Part shown: positions 59,311 to 64,000 of the stretch, piece by piece
Numbering within the stretch: position 1 is the stretch's first letter
How the letters are laid out: each line of letters opens with the position of its first letter
From: Pseudomonas sp. M47T1
Lineage (GTDB): Bacteria; Pseudomonadota; Gammaproteobacteria; Pseudomonadales; Pseudomonadaceae
Direction: 5' to 3'
Assembly (NCBI RefSeq): GCF_000263855.1
Contig: NZ_AJWX01000004.1
Span: forward strand, 248,001-312,000
Length of the DNA: 64,000 bases
Program-made: the position numbers and the translations under genes
Notes under the pieces: model-generated
What the model was told of the DNA's origin: nothing
The model's input: the letters and a program-made list of their open reading frames with translations, nothing else
Database searches by the model: none

Positions 59311-61095
59311 ATGGCGACAGTATTGAAAAAGGTCGACGCCGTGATCGTTGGCTTCGGTTGGGCCGGCGCCATCATGGCCAAGGAGCTCACCGAGGCCGGG
59401 TTGAACGTGGTGGCGCTGGAACGTGGCCCCATGCAGGACACCTACCCCGACGGCAATTACCCCCAGGTGATTGACGAGCTGACCTACAGCGTTCGCAAAA
59501 AGCTGTTCCAGGACATCTCCAAGGAAACCGTCACCATTCGCCATAGCGTCAAGGACGTGGCTTTGCCTAACCGTCAGCTGGGCGCGTTCCTGCCTGGCAA
59601 GGGTGTGGGCGGTGCAGGCCTGCACTGGTCCGGCTGCCACTTCCGGGTCGACCCGATGGAACTGCGCATGCGCAGCCATTACGAAGAGCGTTACGGCAAG
59701 AAGTTCATCCCCGAAGACATGACCATCCAAGACTTCGGCGTGACCTACGAAGAGCTGGAGCCGTTCTTCGACTTCTCCGAAAAAGTCTTCGGTACCTCCG
59801 GCAGCGCGTGGTCGGTCAAGGGCCAGATCGTTGGCCAGAGCAACGGCGCCAACCCTTATGCGCCCGACCGCTCCAGCGCCTTCCCGCTGGCTGCGCAGAA
59901 AAACGGCGTGTCCGCCATGCTGTTTCACAAGGCGGCCACTGAGTCGGGCTACAAGCCTTACAACATTCCGTCTGCCAACACGTCCGGGCCGTACACCAAC
60001 CCCTACGGCGCGCAGATGGGCCCGTGCAACTTCTGCGGCTTCTGTAGCGGCTACGTTTGCTACATGTATTCCAAGGCCTCGCCGAATGTGAACATCCTCC
60101 CGGCGTTGCGCCAGGAGCCCAAGTTCGAACTGCGCACCAACGCGCATGTGTTGAAGGTGAACCTTGCCGACGACAAGAAGACCGCCACCGGCGTGACCTA
60201 CGTCGACGCCCAGGGCCGCGAGGTAGAGCAACCGGCAGACCTGGTAATCCTGGCGGCTTTCCAGTTCAACAACGTGCGTTTGATGCTGCTGTCGGGCATC
60301 GGCAAGCCTTATGACCCGGTCAGCGGCGAAGGCGTGGTGGGCAAGAACTTCGCCTACCAGAACATGGCGACCGTGAAAGCGTTCTTCGACAAGGACACCC
60401 ACACCAACAACTTCATCGGTGCCGGCGGCAACGGCGTAGCCATCGACGACTTCAACGCCGACAACTTCGATCACGGCCCGCACGGCTTCGTGGGCGGCTC
60501 GCCGTTCTGGGTCAACCAGGCGGGCAGCCGTCCTATCGCAGGCACGTCCAACCCGCCCGGCACCCCGGCCTGGGGCAGCGCCTGGAAGAAGACCACGGCC
60601 GAGTACTACACCCACCAGGTGTCGATGGACGCCCACGGCGCGCATCAGTCCTACCGTGGTAACTACCTCGACCTGGACCCTACCTACAAGGATGCCTATG
60701 GCCTGCCGTTGCTGCGCATGACCTTCAATTGGCAGGAAAACGATATCAAGATGAACATGTTCATGGCGGACAAGCTGAGCAAAATCGCCAAGGCCATGAA
60801 CCCCAAGTCCATCGCAATCCTGGGCAAGAAGGTGGGTGAGAAATTCAACACCGCCGCCTACCAGACCACCCACCTCAACGGTGGCGCGATCATGGGTGCC
60901 GATCCGAAGACCAGCGCGCTGAACCGCTACCTGCAATGCTGGGACGTACACAACGTGTTCGTGCCGGGTGCCTCCGCGTTCCCACAGGGCCTGGGCTACA
61001 ACCCTACCGGCCTTGTCGCCGCGCTGACCTACTGGTCGGCCAAGGCTATCCGCGAGCAATACCTGAAGAACCCCGGCCCGCTGGTGCAGGCTTAA
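59311..61095 (+). CDS. Membrane gluconate 2-dehydrogenase-type FAD flavoprotein (GMC family)
   Basis: The catalytic subunit, 594 residues from ATG 59311 (MATVLKKVDAVIVGFGWAGAIMAKEL). FAD-binding GFGWAGA, the flavin-contact region PGKGVGGAGLHWSG and a C-terminal HLNGGAIMGADP...VFVPGASAFPQGLGYNPTG are typical. A Cys cluster C239-x2-C-x2-C-x4-C250 resembles the iron-sulfur site described for bacterial FAD-glucose dehydrogenase. Oxidises gluconate to 2-ketogluconate in the periplasm if the family assignment holds; the sugar acid is not certain. Confidence 0.92.
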   Translation: MATVLKKVDAVIVGFGWAGAIMAKELTEAGLNVVALERGPMQDTYPDGNYPQVIDELTYSVRKKLFQDISKETVTIRHSVKDVALPNRQLGAFLPGKGVGGAGLHWSGCHFRVDPMELRMRSHYEERYGKKFIPEDMTIQDFGVTYEELEPFFDFSEKVFGTSGSAWSVKGQIVGQSNGANPYAPDRSSAFPLAAQKNGVSAMLFHKAATESGYKPYNIPSANTSGPYTNPYGAQMGPCNFCGFCSGYVCYMYSKASPNVNILPALRQEPKFELRTNAHVLKVNLADDKKTATGVTYVDAQGREVEQPADLVILAAFQFNNVRLMLLSGIGKPYDPVSGEGVVGKNFAYQNMATVKAFFDKDTHTNNFIGAGGNGVAIDDFNADNFDHGPHGFVGGSPFWVNQAGSRPIAGTSNPPGTPAWGSAWKKTTAEYYTHQVSMDAHGAHQSYRGNYLDLDPTYKDAYGLPLLRMTFNWQENDIKMNMFMADKLSKIAKAMNPKSIAILGKKVGEKFNTAAYQTTHLNGGAIMGADPKTSALNRYLQCWDVHNVFVPGASAFPQGLGYNPTGLVAALTYWSAKAIREQYLKNPGPLVQA

Positions 61096-61107
61096 GGAGC
61101 GATGACC

Positions 61108-62409
61108 ATGAAAAAACTGTTTATCGCATCCCTGGCCCTGGCCAGCCTGCCCGCGTGGGCAGCCGAACCGTCGTTCGACCCAGCCCTGGTGCAAAAGGGT
61201 GAATACCTGGCCCGCGCCGGCGACTGCGTGGCTTGCCACACTGCCAAAGGCGGCAAGCCCTTCGCTGGCGGCCTGCCGATGGAAACACCGATCGGCACGA
61301 TCTATTCGACCAACATCACCCCGGACAAGACCGGCATTGGCGAATACTCCTACGAGGACTTCGACCAGGCCGTGCGCCACGGTATCGGCAAGAGCGGTAG
61401 TACCTTGTACCCGGCCATGCCCTACCCGTCCTACGCCCGCGTCAGCGATGAGGACCTGCAGGCCCTCTATGCCTACTTCATGAAGGGCGTGCAGCCTGTG
61501 CCCCAGGAGAACAAGGACGTCGATATTCCCTGGCCTCTGAGCATGCGCTGGCCTCTGGCGTTCTGGCGTGGCATGTTTGCGCCGAAGGTCGAACCGTTCA
61601 AGGCGGCGGGCAATGACGACATCATCAACCGCGGTGCCTATCTGGTGGAAGGCCTTGGCCACTGCGGCGCCTGCCACACCCCACGCGCCATCACCATGCA
61701 GGAAAAGGCCCTGAACCCGGCAGATGGCAAGGAATTCCTCGCAGGCTCCGCGCCGCTGGAGGGTTGGATAGCCAAGAGCCTGCGCGGCGACCACAAGGAT
61801 GGCCTGGGCAGTTGGAGCGAAGCGGACCTGGTAGCCTTCCTCAAGACCGGACGCAGCGACCGTACCGCGGTGTTCGGCGGCATGAGCGACGTGGTCGAGC
61901 ACAGCATGCAGTACATGAGCGACGCCGACCTGACCGCCATTGCCCGTTACCTGAAGTCCTTGCCGGCGGTTAACCCCGACGATAAGCCGCAGGTCTACGA
62001 CAAGGCCGTGGCCGAGGCGCTGTGGAAAGGTGACGACAGCAAGCCGGGTGCCTCGGTGTACATCGACAACTGCGCCGCCTGCCACCGCACTGACGGCAAG
62101 GGCTACACCCGCGTGTTCCCGGCCCTGGCCGGCAATCCGGTGCTGCAGACCGAAGACCCCACTTCGCTGATCCATATCGTGCTCAAGGGTGGCACGCTGG
62201 TAGCTACCAAGACCGCGCCGTCGAACTTCACCATGCCGTCCTACGCCTGGCGCCTGTCGGACCAGGAAGTGGCTGACGTGGTGAACTTCATCCGCACCAG
62301 TTGGGGCAACAAGGGGTCGCAGGTATCGGCGAAAGATGTGAAAGCGTTGCGTACCGATGACCTGAAAACCACCTCGGGTGATGACCTGGGCCAGGTGACC
62401 TCAAAATAA
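61108..62409 (+). CDS. Tri-haem cytochrome c subunit of the dehydrogenase
   Basis: A 433-residue exported cytochrome with a signal peptide ending PAWA. Three CxxCH motifs (CVACH near 41, CGACH at 186, CAACH at 322) bind covalent haems that pass electrons to ubiquinone. I chose ATG 61108 because GGAG is eight bases upstream; an ATG two codons earlier is too close. Last gene of the operon. Confidence 0.95.
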   Translation: MKKLFIASLALASLPAWAAEPSFDPALVQKGEYLARAGDCVACHTAKGGKPFAGGLPMETPIGTIYSTNITPDKTGIGEYSYEDFDQAVRHGIGKSGSTLYPAMPYPSYARVSDEDLQALYAYFMKGVQPVPQENKDVDIPWPLSMRWPLAFWRGMFAPKVEPFKAAGNDDIINRGAYLVEGLGHCGACHTPRAITMQEKALNPADGKEFLAGSAPLEGWIAKSLRGDHKDGLGSWSEADLVAFLKTGRSDRTAVFGGMSDVVEHSMQYMSDADLTAIARYLKSLPAVNPDDKPQVYDKAVAEALWKGDDSKPGASVYIDNCAACHRTDGKGYTRVFPALAGNPVLQTEDPTSLIHIVLKGGTLVATKTAPSNFTMPSYAWRLSDQEVADVVNFIRTSWGNKGSQVSAKDVKALRTDDLKTTSGDDLGQVTSK

Positions 62410-62412
62410 CCT

Positions 62413-62500
62413 TGTGGGACCAGGCGAAGCTCGAGAAGCGGACACTGCGCATTCACTGACATGCGAGGTGCCCGTTTCCGGAGCTTCGCACGGTCCCACA
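62413..62500. repeat. Long imperfect hairpin after the dehydrogenase operon
   Basis: TGTGGGACC (62413-62421) pairs with GGTCCCACA (62492-62500), and GCGAAGCTC (62424-62432) with GAGCTTCGC (62481-62489), with an imperfect inner part. It starts four bases after the operon stop and is a likely transcript end, related to intergenic repeats of pseudomonads. Confidence 0.8.
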
Positions 62501-62548
62501 GGGGCTGTGCTGATCTGTGGTACTAGGCAAAGTTTTGAAGCTACTATA

Positions 62549-62564
62549 CTGTACGTAAATACAG
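62549..62564. promoter_or_regulatory. LexA (SOS) box upstream of a radical SAM gene
   Basis: CTGTACGTAAATACAG has the exact CTG-N10-CAG gammaproteobacterial LexA form, 16 bases before the ATG and just downstream of a -35-like TTGAAG (62535-62540). I recall P. aeruginosa PA0069, the same family, being listed as LexA-controlled. Confidence 0.8.
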
Positions 62565-62580
62565 TAAAAGGGCCTTGTCC

Positions 62581-63639
62581 ATGTCCACGCCCATGCCCCC
62601 ACGCGGCCGCGGCACTGCCGCCAACCCGCACAACCGCTTCGCCGCCAACCGCTCGGTGGCCGAAGACGACGGCTGGTACCAGGAAGTCCCGGTCACGCAG
62701 GGCACCGAAGTGCGCATCGAGACGGCCAAGAGCATCATCACTCGCAACACCTCCCCCGACCTGCCCTTCGACCGCACCATCAACCCCTACCGCGGTTGCG
62801 AGCATGGCTGCATCTACTGCTACGCCCGGCCCAGCCACGCCTACTGGGACATGTCCCCCGGCCTGGATTTCGAAACCAAGCTGATCGCCAAGACCAACGC
62901 CGCCGCCCTGCTGGAACAGCAACTGTCCAAGCGTGGCTATAAGGTGGCGCCGATCAACCTGGGCTCCAACACCGACCCCTACCAGCCCATCGAGCGTGAA
63001 CACAAGCTGACCCGCGCCGTGCTGGAAGTGCTGTTGCGCTACCGACACCCGGTCACCATCGTCACCAAGGGCTCGCTGATATTGCGCGACCTGGACCTGC
63101 TGACCGATCTGGCGCAGCTCAACCTGGTGTCCGTGATGATCAGCCTCACCACCCTGGACGACGAACTCAAACGCACCCTGGAACCGCGCGCCGCGGCCCC
63201 CAAGGCGCGGCTGCGTGCCATCCGCGTAATGCGCGAGGCCGGCATCCCCGTGGGCGTGTTGTGTTCACCGATGATCCCCATGATCAACGACATGGAACTG
63301 GAAAGCCTGCTGCGCGAAGCCAAGGCGGCGGGGGCGCTGACGGCCAACTACATGCTGCTGCGCTTGCCGCTGGAAGTCGCCCCGTTGTTCGAGGAGTGGC
63401 TGCAGCAGCATTACCCGCAACGGGCCGATCATGTGCTGAGCCTGATCCGCCAGAGCCGTGGCGGTGAGCTGTACGACAGCCGCTTCGGCGCGCGCTTTCG
63501 CGGCGAGGGCGTGTTTGCCGATTTGCTGGAGCAGCGGTTCAGGGCCGGGGTCAAGCGCTATGGCTTGACCCGGCGTGAAGGCTATTCGCTGGACTGCACG
63601 GCATTCTGCCCGCCGGGGGGACAGATGTCGTTGTTGTAA
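62581..63639 (+). CDS. Radical SAM protein (SplB-like, PA0069 family), SOS-controlled
   Basis: A 352-residue radical SAM enzyme of the spore-photoproduct-lyase-like family. The 4Fe-4S motif is C73-x3-C77-x2-C80 in GCEHGCIYCYARPSH, followed by a TIM-barrel with LGSNTDPYQPIEREHKLTR. The ATG follows AAAGGG eight bases upstream. The family name suggests DNA repair but the function is not proven; a LexA box fits a DNA-damage role. Confidence 0.92.
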   Translation: MSTPMPPRGRGTAANPHNRFAANRSVAEDDGWYQEVPVTQGTEVRIETAKSIITRNTSPDLPFDRTINPYRGCEHGCIYCYARPSHAYWDMSPGLDFETKLIAKTNAAALLEQQLSKRGYKVAPINLGSNTDPYQPIEREHKLTRAVLEVLLRYRHPVTIVTKGSLILRDLDLLTDLAQLNLVSVMISLTTLDDELKRTLEPRAAAPKARLRAIRVMREAGIPVGVLCSPMIPMINDMELESLLREAKAAGALTANYMLLRLPLEVAPLFEEWLQQHYPQRADHVLSLIRQSRGGELYDSRFGARFRGEGVFADLLEQRFRAGVKRYGLTRREGYSLDCTAFCPPGGQMSLL

Positions 63640-63705
63640 CCGGTATCCCCATTCCCCATAGCGCCACAACCCCGCTGCCGCAGGCTACGTATCAAGGTGG
63701 CCTGT

Positions 63706-63870
63706 TCAGCGAATGTCGATGTCCGGGGTACCCATCTGGTTCATGGCATGAATAAAGGCTTCTGCCAGCCCAATGCAGATCTGGCGGTCGGCAGCGCTAC
63801 TGACAGATCTGACAGGTGGGCGCATTTGGCGGAGCCGTAACCTGTCCGACACATGGTGTTTTGCCACCAT
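63706..63870 (-). CDS. Small uncertain ORF at the right edge
   Basis: A 54-residue frame starting MVAKHHVSDRLRLRQMRPPV and ending QMGTPDIDIR. I recognise no family, and another frame on the same strand is also open, so it may be a remnant of a broken gene. The last 360 bases of the window are AT-richer than the rest and I assign no other gene there. Confidence 0.3.
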   Translation of the reverse strand: MVAKHHVSDRLRLRQMRPPVRSVSSAADRQICIGLAEAFIHAMNQMGTPDIDIR

Positions 63871-64000
63871 TTCGTAGCTTCCTGAAACACTTCAAACCCC
63901 CGATCCAGAGCCTTCCATTCAGCTTGAATTAAGATTTCATCTCTACCTTGAATCCCACGTGACCCAATAGTCACTAAGCTGCATAAAACGCCCTGCATAG

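Noticed and set aside
58972..62175. A 1067-residue open frame on the minus strand over the dehydrogenase operon
   Set aside because: A shadow of three well-identified genes; repetitive Val/Gly/His composition is typical of antisense frames in GC-rich DNA.

Overview
The window comes from a GC-rich Pseudomonas chromosome, most likely the P. putida group. It spans the chromosomal replication origin, with the order (mnmE-yidC-yidD-rnpA-rpmH)<- oriC ->(dnaA-dnaN-recF-gyrB). It also carries P. putida-type REP palindromes, and its gene order from the GMC oxidoreductase to yheV resembles, as I remember it, the first ~100 genes of P. putida KT2440. I see no tRNA or rRNA gene, CRISPR array, complete insertion sequence or prophage.

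0-4.7 kb: an envelope methionine-oxidation cassette. It holds an exported MsrA (cut by the left edge), a tiny Met-rich MXKDX repeat protein, a Tat-exported molybdopterin oxidoreductase with a cytochrome b partner, and a divergent OmpR-type two-component system. The layout recalls the HOCl-responsive hprRS-msrPQ locus of E. coli and the MrpX/YedY hypochlorite-scavenging system of Azospira. It is the most interesting functional unit here. 4.7-15.4 kb: the conserved origin region (tRNA modification, membrane insertion, RNase P, L34, oriC, replication initiation, clamp, RecF, gyrase B). 15.4-22.1 kb: an accessory block with two LysR regulators, a LysE-type exporter, a small unknown protein, a GMC oxidoreductase and an MHS-type MFS transporter with an unusual periplasmic insert.

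22.2-38.8 kb: housekeeping genes: plsC, gmhB, glyQS, tag, a lipid A acyltransferase, a TPR protein, trkA, rsmB, fmt, def, a LysM protein, dprA, tsaC, a quinone reductase, hemF and aroE. 38.8-44.5 kb: a SulP transporter, then a choline-sulfate unit (orphan choline-type binding protein, choline sulfatase, divergent LysR) and a DOPA-dioxygenase-like protein. 44.6-53.8 kb: trpI/trpBA surrounded by many small envelope or stress proteins, several as tandem or near-tandem paralogue pairs (two RcnB/CigR-like, two DUF1161, two lipoproteins), plus dodecin, OsmC, a DUF883 protein and a lipoprotein metallopeptidase. 53.9-58.2 kb: a HAD phosphatase, gamma carbonic anhydrase, prlC, yheV and a periplasmic tyrosine phosphatase. 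58.5-62.4 kb: a three-gene membrane gluconate-2-dehydrogenase-type operon. 62.5-63.6 kb: a radical SAM gene behind a LexA box. The last ~350 bases are AT-richer and lack an assignable gene.

One signal crosses all these units. The exact DnaA box TTATCCACA occurs 25 times (both strands) between positions 966 and 41464, where chance predicts under one copy. It is absent from the last 22.5 kb. Seventeen copies lie inside coding sequences, some forcing the rare Leu codon TTA. This suggests a DnaA-binding domain extending far beyond the minimal oriC.
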